Positions 49,845 through 57,779 of a stretch of 64,000 bases of DNA are shown piece by piece. Where the stretch lies: positions 1,240,001 to 1,304,000 of the forward strand of contig NZ_JOEC01000002.1 in NCBI RefSeq assembly GCF_000718085.1, in the 5' to 3' direction. The stretch's first letter is position 1, and each line of letters begins with the position of its first letter. Source of the DNA: Mycetocola saprophilus (GTDB taxonomy: Bacteria; Actinomycetota; Actinomycetes; Actinomycetales; Microbacteriaceae). The position numbers were made by a program, and so were the translations under genes. A model generated the notes under the pieces. The model did no database searches and had not been told where the DNA came from. It saw only the letters and a program-made list of their open reading frames with translations.

Positions 49845-51401
49845 ATGGCTACTTTTGGAAATCTCTCAGATCGGCTCGCCGATACCTTCAAGAACCTTCG
49901 GAAGAAGGGAACCCTGTCGGCTTCCGACGTGGACGGCACCGTCCGCGAGATTCGCCGCGCACTGATCCAGGCCGACGTCGCCTTCGACGTCGTGAAGGAG
50001 TTCACCGGCCGCGTGCGCGAGCGTGCGCTGGGCGATGAGGTCAACAAGGCCCTGAACCCCGCCCAGCAGGTGGTCCAGATCGTCAACGACGAGCTGGTGC
50101 AGATCCTCGGTGGCGAGCAGCGTCGCCTGGAGTTCGCCAAGACCGGAACCACGATCATCATGCTCGCGGGTCTGCAGGGTGCCGGTAAGACCACCCTGGC
50201 CGGAAAGCTCTCGAAGTGGCTGATCAAGGAGGGGCACACCCCGCTCCTGGTCGCCGCCGACCTCCAGCGTCCCAACGCCGTCACCCAGCTCAGCGTCGTG
50301 GCCGAGCAGGCTGGCGCAGCCATCTATGCGCCCGAGCCCGGTAACGGTGTGGGCGACCCGGTCAAGGTTGCCAAGGATGGTGTGGCCTATGCCGAGCGCA
50401 ACCAGCACGACGTCGTGATCGTGGACACCGCGGGTCGCCTCGGTATCGACGAGGAGATGATGAGGCAGGCGTCGAAGATTCGCGCCGCCATCAACCCGCA
50501 CGAGGTCCTGTTTGTGATCGACGCGATGATCGGTCAGGACGCCGTCAACACCGCCAAGGCTTTCCAGGAGGGTGTGGACTTCACCGGTGTGGTGCTGTCC
50601 AAGCTCGACGGTGACGCCCGCGGTGGTGCGGCGCTCTCGGTGGCGTCGGTCACCGGACGCCCGATCATCTTCGCCTCCACCGGCGAGAACCTCGACGACT
50701 TCGAGCCCTTCTACCCCGACCGGATGGCCAGCCGCATCCTCGACCTCGGTGACATCCTCACCCTGATCGAGCAGGCGCAGCAGGCCTTCGACGAGGAAGA
50801 GGCCATGAAGCTCGCGGAGAAGTTCGCGACCGACACCTTCACCCTCGACGACTTCCTGAAGCAGATGCAGCAGCTGCGCAACATGGGCTCGATCAAGAAG
50901 ATGATGGGCATGCTCCCGGGCATGGGCCAGATGAAGGAGCAGCTGGACAACTTCGACGAGTCCGAGCTGAACCGCACCGAGGCCATCATCCAGTCGATGA
51001 CCCGCGCCGAGCGGCAGAACTCCAAGCTGCTCAACGGCTCGCGTCGCCTGCGGATCGCCCGCGGTTCGGGATCCACCGTGACCGAGGTCAACCAGCTGGT
51101 GAACCGCTTCGAGCAGGCCGCCAAGATGATGAAGACCATGGCCAAGGGTGGCATGCCGCAGATCCCGGGCATGGGCCCGATCCCCGGCGGTCGGCCGAAG
51201 ATGCCCAAGAAGAACGCCAAGAAGAAGGGTGGCTCGCGCTCGGGCAACCCGGCGAAGCGCGCGGCCGAGGCTAAGGGCATCACCGCGGCTCCCGCGGCGC
51301 CCACCGGCGGCGGATTCGGCCTGGGCAAGGGCGGCGCCAAGGGGCAGCCCAGCGAGGACGACATGGCCACGATCCAGCGCATGCTGGGCGGCCAGGGCTA
51401 G
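49845..51401 (+). CDS. ffh: Signal recognition particle protein Ffh
   Basis: 518 aa. SRP54 GTPase that binds signal peptides. N domain from MATFGNLSDRLADTFKNLRKKG, G domain with IMLAGLQGAGKTTLAGKLSKWL, VDTAGRLGIDEEMM, LSKLDGDARGGAALSVASVTGRPI, then a Met-rich M domain (FLKQMQQLRNMGSIKKMMGMLPGMGQMKEQL, ILQSMT-like region) and a basic Lys/Gly-rich tail. TAAACT (49831-49836) lies 8 nt before ATG 49845, close to leaderless. A good terminator follows. Confidence 0.97.
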   Translation: MATFGNLSDRLADTFKNLRKKGTLSASDVDGTVREIRRALIQADVAFDVVKEFTGRVRERALGDEVNKALNPAQQVVQIVNDELVQILGGEQRRLEFAKTGTTIIMLAGLQGAGKTTLAGKLSKWLIKEGHTPLLVAADLQRPNAVTQLSVVAEQAGAAIYAPEPGNGVGDPVKVAKDGVAYAERNQHDVVIVDTAGRLGIDEEMMRQASKIRAAINPHEVLFVIDAMIGQDAVNTAKAFQEGVDFTGVVLSKLDGDARGGAALSVASVTGRPIIFASTGENLDDFEPFYPDRMASRILDLGDILTLIEQAQQAFDEEEAMKLAEKFATDTFTLDDFLKQMQQLRNMGSIKKMMGMLPGMGQMKEQLDNFDESELNRTEAIIQSMTRAERQNSKLLNGSRRLRIARGSGSTVTEVNQLVNRFEQAAKMMKTMAKGGMPQIPGMGPIPGGRPKMPKKNAKKKGGSRSGNPAKRAAEAKGITAAPAAPTGGGFGLGKGGAKGQPSEDDMATIQRMLGGQG

Positions 51402-51424
51402 GCAGGCGCTCAGCTACGCAGCGA

Positions 51425-51456
51425 CGGCGGTGGACCCTGGTCCACCGCCGTTTTCG
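51425..51456 (+). terminator. Intrinsic terminator of ffh
   Basis: CGGCGGTGGAC (51425-51435), a CCTG loop and its perfect complement GTCCACCGCCG (51440-51450) are followed by TTTTCGT. Confidence 0.9.
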
Positions 51457-51536
51457 TATATTCGGAGTTATTGGGTCGTGATTCGCGCCAGATTGAGCAG
51501 CGGAACCTTCAAAATCGCCCCGGTCTTAGGGGTGCG

Positions 51537-52133
51537 TCAGTATCCGAATCCCCAGGTGGTGACCTCGGGGTAGAGCGCCCGGGCTGCGTCGAGGAGGACG
51601 GCGTCGACCGCGGCGGTGCGTGCAGCGTCCTCGTTGCCGTTGGGGAAGAAGTCGCCGTAGTTGGTTTCGGTGCCGGTGTAGCTGACCCCGGCGCGTTTCA
51701 GGTCGGCAAACACCCGGTTGAGCAGTGCCGGGTCCATCCGCGGCGGGTTTTGCCGAACATATTCGCTATCCACGTGGATTAGCTCGGCGACCTCGCAGTT
51801 CTGCTTGGCAGCATTGTCGAATCGAGCACCGGGGACGACGTCGAGATCCCAGTTGTAGCGGCGGCCGCTGATGGGATCGAGGGTCGGGTTGGTGGCCCGA
51901 TACCCGGAGTCGCTGGTGACCAGACACTGGGCGTAGTTTGACCACGCCTCCTTGTACTCGTCAAACCCGATGGTGTCGCGATCGAGGAGAGCCTGTTGGG
52001 CGGTGGAGATACCGGATTCCGTGGTGCGCCCGTCCGCGTGTTCCGCCGTGGGCGTGCAGCCGGTCAGCACCAGCGCAAGACCAAGCATCGGTACAACGGA
52101 AATACCCCTGAACACTGATTGCCCCCAATTCAC
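51537..52133 (-). CDS. Lipoprotein A of a paralogous tandem pair, function unknown
   Basis: 198 aa from GTG 52133. Signal peptide with lipobox LVLTGC (Cys about residue 25), then DRDTIGFDEYKEAWSNYAQCL, NPTLDPISGRRYNWDLDVVP, CEVAELIHVDSEYVRQNPPRMDPALLNRVFADLKRAGVSYTGTETNYGDFFPNGNEDAAR. These blocks recur in the next gene. I recognise no named domain. A 24-nt repeat (52195-52218) lies about 60 nt upstream of its start. It is probably exported and lipid-anchored; linked by position to the exporter genes. Confidence 0.7.
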   Translation of the reverse strand: MNWGQSVFRGISVVPMLGLALVLTGCTPTAEHADGRTTESGISTAQQALLDRDTIGFDEYKEAWSNYAQCLVTSDSGYRATNPTLDPISGRRYNWDLDVVPGARFDNAAKQNCEVAELIHVDSEYVRQNPPRMDPALLNRVFADLKRAGVSYTGTETNYGDFFPNGNEDAARTAAVDAVLLDAARALYPEVTTWGFGY

Positions 52134-52194
52134 GATGCAGGTCGGCGGCGCCTGGGCCCATGGTACCGGGAGTGGGGAGCCGGCGACCCCTCCA

Positions 52195-52218
52195 CAACGA
52201 GTGTTATCTAATTGACCC
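52195..52218. repeat. 24-nt direct repeat, left copy
   Basis: CAACGAGTGTTATCTAATTG followed by ACCC. It matches 22 of 24 positions with 53630-53653 in the same orientation. It lies between the two lipoprotein genes, upstream of lipoprotein A. It could be a shared operator/promoter element or a boundary scar of the 1.4-kb segment between the copies. Confidence 0.8.
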
Positions 52219-52249
52219 AATCTGAACGTGCGCCCCGGTGCGCGGGACC

Positions 52250-52822
52250 CTAAAACCCAGTGCGGATGTACGGGAGATCGGGGAACAGCTTACGAGTTGC
52301 CTGCTCGATAATTGCGGTGACCTCTGTCACTCGAGGCTGGTCCTCGTTCTTGTTGGGAAAGAAATCGGCTATCTGTTTCTCGTTTCCTGTAAAAGAGATG
52401 TTCTTTTGCGTGAGTTGCCCAAAAATCTCGGAAAGGAGCACCGGGTCGATCTCGGGCGGATTTTGCCGGAGATATTCTCTTTCAACACTCGAGAGCTCTC
52501 TCGGATCGCAGCTGTTCTCCAGTTCGGTATTGATCTGCTTACCCGGCGTCGGATCGAGTCGCGAAAGATATCGTCGTCCATCGGTCGGGTTGAGCACGGG
52601 AGGCGTCATCGTATATCCGGCATCCTCGATGCAGCGAGAGTAATTGGCAAATGCCTCCTTGTACTCGTCAAATCCGATGGTGTCGCGCGTGAGCAGGGCA
52701 CGCTGAGCTGCGGAGGGGCCGCTGTCGATGCGAGCCGAGTCTGTGCTGGGTGTGTCCGTTGCGCTGCACCCGCTGAGGAGCAGGGTGGCGAGGATGATGG
52801 ATGCGGTGTGAAGTGCTTTCAC
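52250..52822 (-). CDS. Lipoprotein B of the paralogous tandem pair
   Basis: 190 aa. Signal MKALHTASIILATLLLSGC with a clear lipobox, then TRDTIGFDEYKEAFANYSRCI, NPTDGRRYLSRLDPTP, CDPRELSSVEREYLRQNPPEIDPVLLSEIFGQL..ISFTGNEKQIADFFPNKNEDQPR. It is a clear paralogue of lipoprotein A, aligned over the whole mature protein, yet its codons are distinctly less GC-rich, so it is not a recent duplication within this genome and was probably acquired. Function unknown. Confidence 0.72.
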   Translation of the reverse strand: MKALHTASIILATLLLSGCSATDTPSTDSARIDSGPSAAQRALLTRDTIGFDEYKEAFANYSRCIEDAGYTMTPPVLNPTDGRRYLSRLDPTPGKQINTELENSCDPRELSSVEREYLRQNPPEIDPVLLSEIFGQLTQKNISFTGNEKQIADFFPNKNEDQPRVTEVTAIIEQATRKLFPDLPYIRTGF

Positions 52823-52903
52823 CGGGTTGGTCCTTTCGCTGGGGGCAACAGAGCGCGGGGAGGGGACACCGCACCCGATTATTGAGGTGGACTGGACCGT
52901 CTA

Positions 52904-53254
52904 CTAGGTTCGCCAACCTGTCGAATCTGCGAGGGCTCGCCAGTGATAGCCTCCCCGTGCGCCTGAGCTGTAGCTCACGACGTTTGCGCGCCAGGGATCG
53001 TTGATGCGCATTGTCTTGGATCCGTTCGCGTAGGTGACCGATACACCTGGCCAACCGCTACATGTGCCATCGCTCCCTTTTGAAGACACGGCACCACCAA
53101 GGCCATCGGGCCAACTTGCAAATCCGTACGTGGTGCCACAGCCATTGTTGTAGACGTTTCGCGCCCCGAAGGCAGATGCACCCCCTCCGGTACTCAGAAT
53201 CAGGCCTCCGCACAAAATGAGCGTGGCCGCGGTGGCTATTGAATTTCGAATCAT
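52904..53254 (-). CDS. Small secreted protein with two cysteines (candidate bacteriocin-like or signalling protein)
   Basis: 116 aa. Sec signal (IATAATLILCGGLILSTGGGASA), mature part of about 88 residues: FGARNVYNNGCGTTYGFASWPDG, SSKGSDGTCSGWPGVSVTYANGSKTMRINDPWRANVV and GGYHWRALADSTGWRT, with just two Cys in the mature part (about 39 and 65), able to form one disulfide. It is rich in Gly/Ser/Trp/Tyr. I do not recognise it as lactococcin-972 or any other named family. Lower GC than neighbours. GAGTTGAGTA-like leader precedes ATG. Confidence 0.6.
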   Translation of the reverse strand: MIRNSIATAATLILCGGLILSTGGGASAFGARNVYNNGCGTTYGFASWPDGLGGAVSSKGSDGTCSGWPGVSVTYANGSKTMRINDPWRANVVSYSSGARGGYHWRALADSTGWRT

Positions 53255-53763
53255 TACTCAACTCCTTTTTGTTGGATCTTTCACGAGCCTGCGGGCTCGG
53301 TGTCCGATATGCAACGGCCCATTTTTCGGATGCGCGCACGCAGTGAGAAACCCATGAAAAGACGCGGAATTTTGGGCAAAGCATCACGGGGCGAAAAGCG
53401 GACACGTTGGACATGGTTGGTTCTGATTCACGCAGACTTGTGATGGCGAGACTTTGTCCGTCGTGTCCTGCATGGAGCGCGAACTGACCGAATTTGGCGT
53501 TCTGAACCTGACTGGTTGAGATAGAGATGGACGGAGATGTTCCCCGCGAATTTGCCTCGATGTGATGGGTTTGGTGAGGGCAGTGTGCCACGTCCCAGCG
53601 GGGGAAGAGCGCACCCCACGTGCAGGGGCCAACGGGTGTTATCAAATTGACCCGGGAGAGCGTTGCCACTACCTTGAGACCGTGCCCGCGCGGGAGCGGC
53701 ACGCAACCGGGTGGGTAAACCCCGGAAATTTTGGGGCGCAGCTGCGCCGAACAGGGGGACATC
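53255..53763 (+). promoter_or_regulatory. 509-nt intergenic region with promoter for the exporter operon
   Basis: There is no supported gene. Near its right end TTGACC (53648-53653) and TACCTT (53671-53676) are spaced 17 bp, a good sigma-70-type promoter for the exporter genes. The -35 falls inside the right copy of the 24-nt direct repeat (53630-53653). The left part carries the divergent promoter for the small secreted protein. Confidence 0.55.
53630..53653. repeat. 24-nt direct repeat, right copy
   Basis: CAACGGGTGTTATCAAATTG followed by ACCC, two mismatches from the left copy at 52195-52218. Its end supplies the TTGACC -35 hexamer of the exporter promoter. Confidence 0.8.
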
Positions 53764-54852
53764 ATGGCCACGCGCCGCTCGATCGGAAAATCCGTGCTGC
53801 TCTGGGTGGGTGCCGGTGCCTGGGTGGTGCTGCCGTTTGGGCTGATCGCGGCGATCGTGTTGTGGAGCGGGCAGGTGCGGTTCACCGAACCGGTCGAAAC
53901 CTGGACGCCGGTGGAAACCGGGCAGGCGAACACCGATACTCCGATGGACCTGGCGCTCGGCTGGGAACAGGGTCCGGTGCTGCGCGCCCCGGCCTGGTCC
54001 GGGCTGATCACCGCCGTGCGCCCGCAGGCCGCCTCGGTGGGGCCCGGTGACGTGGTGGTCACCATCGACGGCATCGATCGCCTCGCCGCCCGCACCCCCG
54101 GCCCTTTCTGGCGCGCAATCGGCCCCGAGACCACCGCCGGCAGCGACATCGGCTGGCTCAACACCCTGCTGGGAGACCTGGGACTTGCCCGCGGTACCGG
54201 CAACACGTTTAGCGCCTCCACCGCCCGGGGCATCACCCAGCTGGCCAAGAAGATCGGGGCCGAGGGGGACACCTTCGACCCGTCCTGGGTGGTGCACCTG
54301 GCCGAGCCGCAGATCACCGTGGGTGCACCCGCGTTCTCGGTGGGTCAGCCCGCGCCCGCGGCCGGGGAGGCACTGTTTGCGCCTCGTCCGCGGATCACCG
54401 CGGCGCTGCTCACCGGCGAGGGCCTGGCCCCGATGGCCCCCGGACCCCAGGGCGGAGAGAAGACGGAGCTGCCGGTCCTCGATCAGGAACGCATCATCCG
54501 GATGCCCGTGCCCGCCGATGCCGTTCTGAAGCTGGGCACCACCGAGCTTCCCCTGACCGAGACACGGGACGCGATCACCCCCGAGGGCCTGATCGCGCTG
54601 ACCGAAACGGCGACGGCGGGGGAGCCGATGGTGCGCACGATGGTTTCCCAAACCGTGCAGACCTCGGGATGGCGCATTCCCGCGGCCGCCGTCTTCCAGG
54701 TGGGAGCGAATAGCTGCGTGCTGACCAAATCCGGCCCGGTCGCCGTGCAGGTGGGTGCGGGCGAGGGGGGATCCGTGGTGGTCACCGGCGAGCTTAATGC
54801 CACCGACCGCGTGCTGCTCTCGGTGCCTGCGGAGCGGTGCGAATGCCGGTAG
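53764..54852 (+). CDS. HlyD/MacA-like membrane-anchored protein with a peptidoglycan-binding-like domain
   Basis: 362 aa from ATG 53764 (GGGGGAC ribosome binding site). One N-terminal membrane anchor (SVLLWVGAGAWVVLPFGLIAAIVLW), then an adaptor-like beta region (LRAPAWSGLITAVRPQAASVGPGDVVVTIDGIDRLA), a helical insertion SDIGWLNTLLGDLGLARGTGNTFSASTARGITQLAKKIG that resembles a PG_binding_1 repeat, and C-terminal barrel-like sequence ending AAVFQVGANSCVLTKSGPVAVQVGAGEGGSVVV..LNATDRVLLS, as in MacA/HlyD periplasmic adaptors. It overlaps the ATPase gene by 10 nt. Likely the extracytoplasmic partner of an ABC exporter. Confidence 0.75.
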   Translation: MATRRSIGKSVLLWVGAGAWVVLPFGLIAAIVLWSGQVRFTEPVETWTPVETGQANTDTPMDLALGWEQGPVLRAPAWSGLITAVRPQAASVGPGDVVVTIDGIDRLAARTPGPFWRAIGPETTAGSDIGWLNTLLGDLGLARGTGNTFSASTARGITQLAKKIGAEGDTFDPSWVVHLAEPQITVGAPAFSVGQPAPAAGEALFAPRPRITAALLTGEGLAPMAPGPQGGEKTELPVLDQERIIRMPVPADAVLKLGTTELPLTETRDAITPEGLIALTETATAGEPMVRTMVSQTVQTSGWRIPAAAVFQVGANSCVLTKSGPVAVQVGAGEGGSVVVTGELNATDRVLLSVPAERCECR

Positions 54853-55466
54853 CCGTGCGAGATATCTCGGTCGCGTTCGGGGAGCGCCGGGTCCTGACCG
54901 GTTTCACCGCCGAGTTTGTGGAGGGCAGCATGACCGCGCTGCGCGCCCCCTCGGGCTTTGGAAAGTCCACGCTGCTCGCGGTCATCGCCGGACACCAAAA
55001 ACCCGATGCGGGCACGGTGGCCTTCACCGCGGCCGACGGGACCGAGCACGCTCCTCAGATCTCCTGGATCGACCAGGCCTCACCGGTGTTCCCACACCGC
55101 ACGGCCGCCCACAACGTGGCAATCGGCGCACTCTCGCGGGGCAGCACCTGGGAGGAAGCGCTTCTGATCGCCGCGGGACACCTCGAACGCCTGGGGCTTG
55201 AGGAGGTGCGTGATCGCCTCGGCAAGCGCCTCTCCGGGGGCGAGCGGCAGCGGGTTGCGGTTGCGCGCTCGATGGCCGCCGAGACCCCGATCATTCTCGC
55301 CGATGAACCCACCGCCTCCCTCGACGCCGCCGCCCGCGGACTGGTCATCGGGGCGCTGCGCGCCGCGGCCGACGCCGGGGCGATCGTGATCATCGCGACC
55401 CACGACGATATCGTGGCCGAGCGTGCCGACCACATCATCCGCATGGACCGGCTGGTGCCCGCATGA
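54843..55466 (+). CDS. MacB/LolD-type ABC exporter ATPase
   Basis: 207 aa. Walker A as APSGFGKSTLLAVIAG, signature LSGGERQRVAVARSM, Walker B IILADEPTASLD and H loop IATHDDIVAERADHIIRM. Length and motifs suit the stand-alone ATPases of FtsX-type exporters. The Q-loop region (ISWIDQASPVFPHRTAAHNV) is slightly unusual. Starts at ATG 54843 within the end of the adaptor gene; its stop overlaps the permease start (ATGA). Confidence 0.85.
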   Translation: MPVAVRDISVAFGERRVLTGFTAEFVEGSMTALRAPSGFGKSTLLAVIAGHQKPDAGTVAFTAADGTEHAPQISWIDQASPVFPHRTAAHNVAIGALSRGSTWEEALLIAAGHLERLGLEEVRDRLGKRLSGGERQRVAVARSMAAETPIILADEPTASLDAAARGLVIGALRAAADAGAIVIIATHDDIVAERADHIIRMDRLVPA

Positions 55467-56548
55467 GCCGCGGGTTTCACACCGGAGAGTTTGTCCGTGA
55501 ACACGCCCGCGGGCTGCGAGCCCGGCCGTGGCGTGCGCTCCTGATTGCGCTCTGTGCGGCGCTGATCGGCGCCGCCGTGCCGCTGGTTTCGCTGATCGAA
55601 ACCGGCGGCCTGCGCGAGTCATGGGAGCAGCAGCGCGCCGCCGGCCGCTTTGTCCAGGTGATTCGGGCGGGGACGATCGAGGGATTTCCCGTGACGTTTT
55701 GCGAGAACATCGCGCGCACCGAGGGGGTGATCGCGGCCGGGGCGATCCTGCACCGCGAACAGATCCAGCTGGCGACCTTCCCCGGACAGAATCGTGAGCT
55801 GCTGCGGGTGAGCCCGGGCATGATTGCGATTGCCTGGCCCGGACTTGCGATCCCGGGATCGGGCATCGTCGCCGGCAAGGACCTGGCTACCCAGACCGGT
55901 CTGGTGCCGGACACCACGGTGAACCTGACCCGTGCGGGCACGAGCGAGACCCGCGACATTGTGAGCATCGCGGGGGAGCGGTCCCGGGTGGACGGCCTCA
56001 ACACGGCCCTCCTGGAGCCGGACGTTCGCGCCGACCAGTACACCCGCGAGTGCTATGTGGAGATGCAGCCGGGTGCCGCCGGCGCGGTGATTCCCACGCT
56101 GACCGAGGCCGTGCCGCCGACGTTTAAGGCGACCCCCGCACCGTACCTCAAAAAGAGTGCGCTGGTCATGGACCCGGAGAAGCAGTTGCCGCAGCGCGCG
56201 AGTGCGTGGGGTTGGGCACTCGGGGCCGGGATCCTGTTCCTGCTTCTCGGTGTGCTCTGGTGGTCGGGGCGCGCGGAGATGGCGCTGTACCGGGCCTTCG
56301 GGGCGCGGCCGGTGCAGATCACGCTGGCGCTCGCGGCCGAGGTGATCGCCACGGTCCTGGTTCCGGTCGCGATCGGGGCCAGCGCGGTGATCGCGGTGGC
56401 CGGATTCACCGGCAGTATCGGCACACAGGAGTACCTGCTGGCCGGTGCCGATATCGCCCGGCTGCTGCTCGCCCTGTTGCCGCTTCCGCTGCTGGGGGCC
56501 GCACTGGCGCACGCGATCTCACCCTCGGCGGTGTTCAAGGGAGCCTAG
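55463..56548 (+). CDS. FtsX-like ABC exporter permease
   Basis: 361 aa. One N-terminal membrane helix (RALLIALCAALIGAAVPLVSLI), a large extracytoplasmic domain (about 40-240), then three C-terminal helices (WGWALGAGILFLLLGVLWW, ITLALAAEVIATVLVPVAIGASAVIAVAGF, LLLALLPLPLLGAALAHAI), the four-helix MacB/FtsX topology. With the ATPase and adaptor it forms a complete tripartite-like exporter without an outer-membrane component. The cargo is unknown; the divergent lipoproteins and the small secreted protein are candidates. Confidence 0.82.
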   Translation: MSRGFHTGEFVREHARGLRARPWRALLIALCAALIGAAVPLVSLIETGGLRESWEQQRAAGRFVQVIRAGTIEGFPVTFCENIARTEGVIAAGAILHREQIQLATFPGQNRELLRVSPGMIAIAWPGLAIPGSGIVAGKDLATQTGLVPDTTVNLTRAGTSETRDIVSIAGERSRVDGLNTALLEPDVRADQYTRECYVEMQPGAAGAVIPTLTEAVPPTFKATPAPYLKKSALVMDPEKQLPQRASAWGWALGAGILFLLLGVLWWSGRAEMALYRAFGARPVQITLALAAEVIATVLVPVAIGASAVIAVAGFTGSIGTQEYLLAGADIARLLLALLPLPLLGAALAHAISPSAVFKGA

Positions 56549-56565
56549 GGTCTCGGCCCTACGCC

Positions 56566-57531
56566 CTATGCGGGTTCTCGCTCGCCGAGGTCCCAGTCCA
56601 CCGAGACGGGCAGGCGCAGGCGGGGGATTTCGCCGCCCGGTGCCGCGTCGAGGCGAGCGAGCAGGGTGTCCATTGCCTGGCGGCCCAGCTCCAGGCCGTC
56701 CACCTCGAGGACGGGCACGTTGGCGGATCCCAGTGCGTCGGCGATGCCGCGATCCGCGCTCACCACGAGGTTGGTGATCCCGCGGGACTGAAGCCCAAAC
56801 ATGATCCCGGTGGACAGCGAGGAGGAGTAGGAGATGACCGCGGTGGCGCCGGAGGTCAGGATTTCGCCCACCACTCCCACGCCCGCGGCGAAGGTCGAGC
56901 GGTGCGGTCCGAGCACGGTCAGGGCGGCCTTGCCGCGCAGGGCCTCGATCACGTGGGCCACGCGGCGCAGGTTCTGCCAGGAGCGTCCGGGGCCACCCAC
57001 CAGCGCGATGTGCCGGTGCCCCTGCTCCACCATGCGGAGCGCCAGCTCGGCGAAGCCGGTGGCGGAGTCGGCGACCACCGAGGGCACCCCGTCGATCTCG
57101 CGGTCGATCAGCACCGTGGGCTTGAGCTTGCACGCGGGTTCCACGAACTGGTCCTTACCGCGCGGGGCGGCCAGCAGGAAGCCGTCCACCTGCGGGGCGA
57201 GCCGGGCGAACTGTTCCACGTCCTTGTCTTCGAGGAACGCGGTGGCGGCGACGGTCAGCAGGTAGCCGGCGGCATCCGCGCGGTCCTGTGCGCCCTGGAT
57301 GATCGGGGTGAAGAACTGGTTTTCCAGGGTGGGAACCACCATCGCGATGACCCCGGTGCGTCCACTGGCCAGCGCGGTGGCGGTACGGGAGGGGGCGAAG
57401 TGCAGTTCCTGGGCGGCCCGCTGAACCCGCTCGATGGTCGCGGCGGCGACCAGCTCGGGCTTGCTGAGGGCGCGCGAGGCCGTGGCCTTGGATACCCCGG
57501 CGAGACGCGCGACGTCCTCAAGTGTGCTCAC
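56566..57531 (-). CDS. LacI-family repressor of the divergent ABC operon
   Basis: 321 aa from GTG 57531 (GGAGG ribosome binding site 4 nt upstream). HTH TLEDVARLAGVSKATASRALSKPELVAAATIERVQRAAQELHFAPSRTATALASGRTGVIAMVVP, with the hinge ALASGRT and a periplasmic-binding-like effector domain. A longer frame upstream would extend into the operator and is rejected. It is divergent from the ABC importer genes with a perfect LacI operator between, so local control by a ligand related to the imported substrate is expected. Convergent with the exporter permease. Confidence 0.9.
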   Translation of the reverse strand: MSTLEDVARLAGVSKATASRALSKPELVAAATIERVQRAAQELHFAPSRTATALASGRTGVIAMVVPTLENQFFTPIIQGAQDRADAAGYLLTVAATAFLEDKDVEQFARLAPQVDGFLLAAPRGKDQFVEPACKLKPTVLIDREIDGVPSVVADSATGFAELALRMVEQGHRHIALVGGPGRSWQNLRRVAHVIEALRGKAALTVLGPHRSTFAAGVGVVGEILTSGATAVISYSSSLSTGIMFGLQSRGITNLVVSADRGIADALGSANVPVLEVDGLELGRQAMDTLLARLDAAPGGEIPRLRLPVSVDWDLGEREPA

Positions 57532-57631
57532 GGAGCCTCCGAATTTATGCGGGTGGGCGAGGCCGAAAGCGCTCGCTGGGGGATGGGCGTGACGGCGAAT
57601 TGCGGCGTCGTCGGGGGAGAAAAAGAAGTGT

Positions 57632-57689
57632 TTGTTTCTTCGATAGAACTTAGCGTATAGTGTGTGAAACCGGTTGTGCAACCGGTTTC
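57632..57689 (+). promoter_or_regulatory. Promoter and LacI operator of the ABC importer operon
   Basis: TTGTTT (57632-57637), 18 bp, TATAGT (57656-57661) form a promoter. Directly after it, 57666-57689 holds a palindrome of GAAACCGGTTG and CAACCGGTTTC around a TG centre: perfect 11-bp arms, a typical LacI/GalR operator. Overlap with the expected transcription start explains repression. Confidence 0.9.
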
Positions 57690-57690
57690 A

Positions 57691-57725
57691 TTGCCCGTTT
57701 CGGCGTTTTGCGCCGAAATTGCCCG
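57691..57725 (+). promoter_or_regulatory. 5' UTR hairpin flanked by direct repeats
   Basis: TTTCGGCG (57698-57705), TTTTG, CGCCGAAA (57711-57718) forms an 8-bp hairpin, and the heptamer TTGCCCG stands on both sides (57691-57697 and 57719-57725). It lies in the untranslated leader of the importer operon and might stabilise the mRNA. Confidence 0.5.
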
Positions 57726-57779
57726 CCCGTGCGTGGGGATCCCCGTCCCGCACCCACACCACTGCCAATGGGGGCACAC

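Noticed and set aside
52904..53254. Small secreted protein considered as a lactococcin-972-type bacteriocin
   Set aside because: Size and signal peptide fit, but I do not see that family's conserved pattern, so no family was assigned.
53058..54651. Two minus-strand frames of about 400 codons over the exporter adaptor gene and its promoter
   Set aside because: They overlap a plus-strand gene with a good ribosome binding site, membrane anchor and operon overlaps, and neither has recognisable domains.
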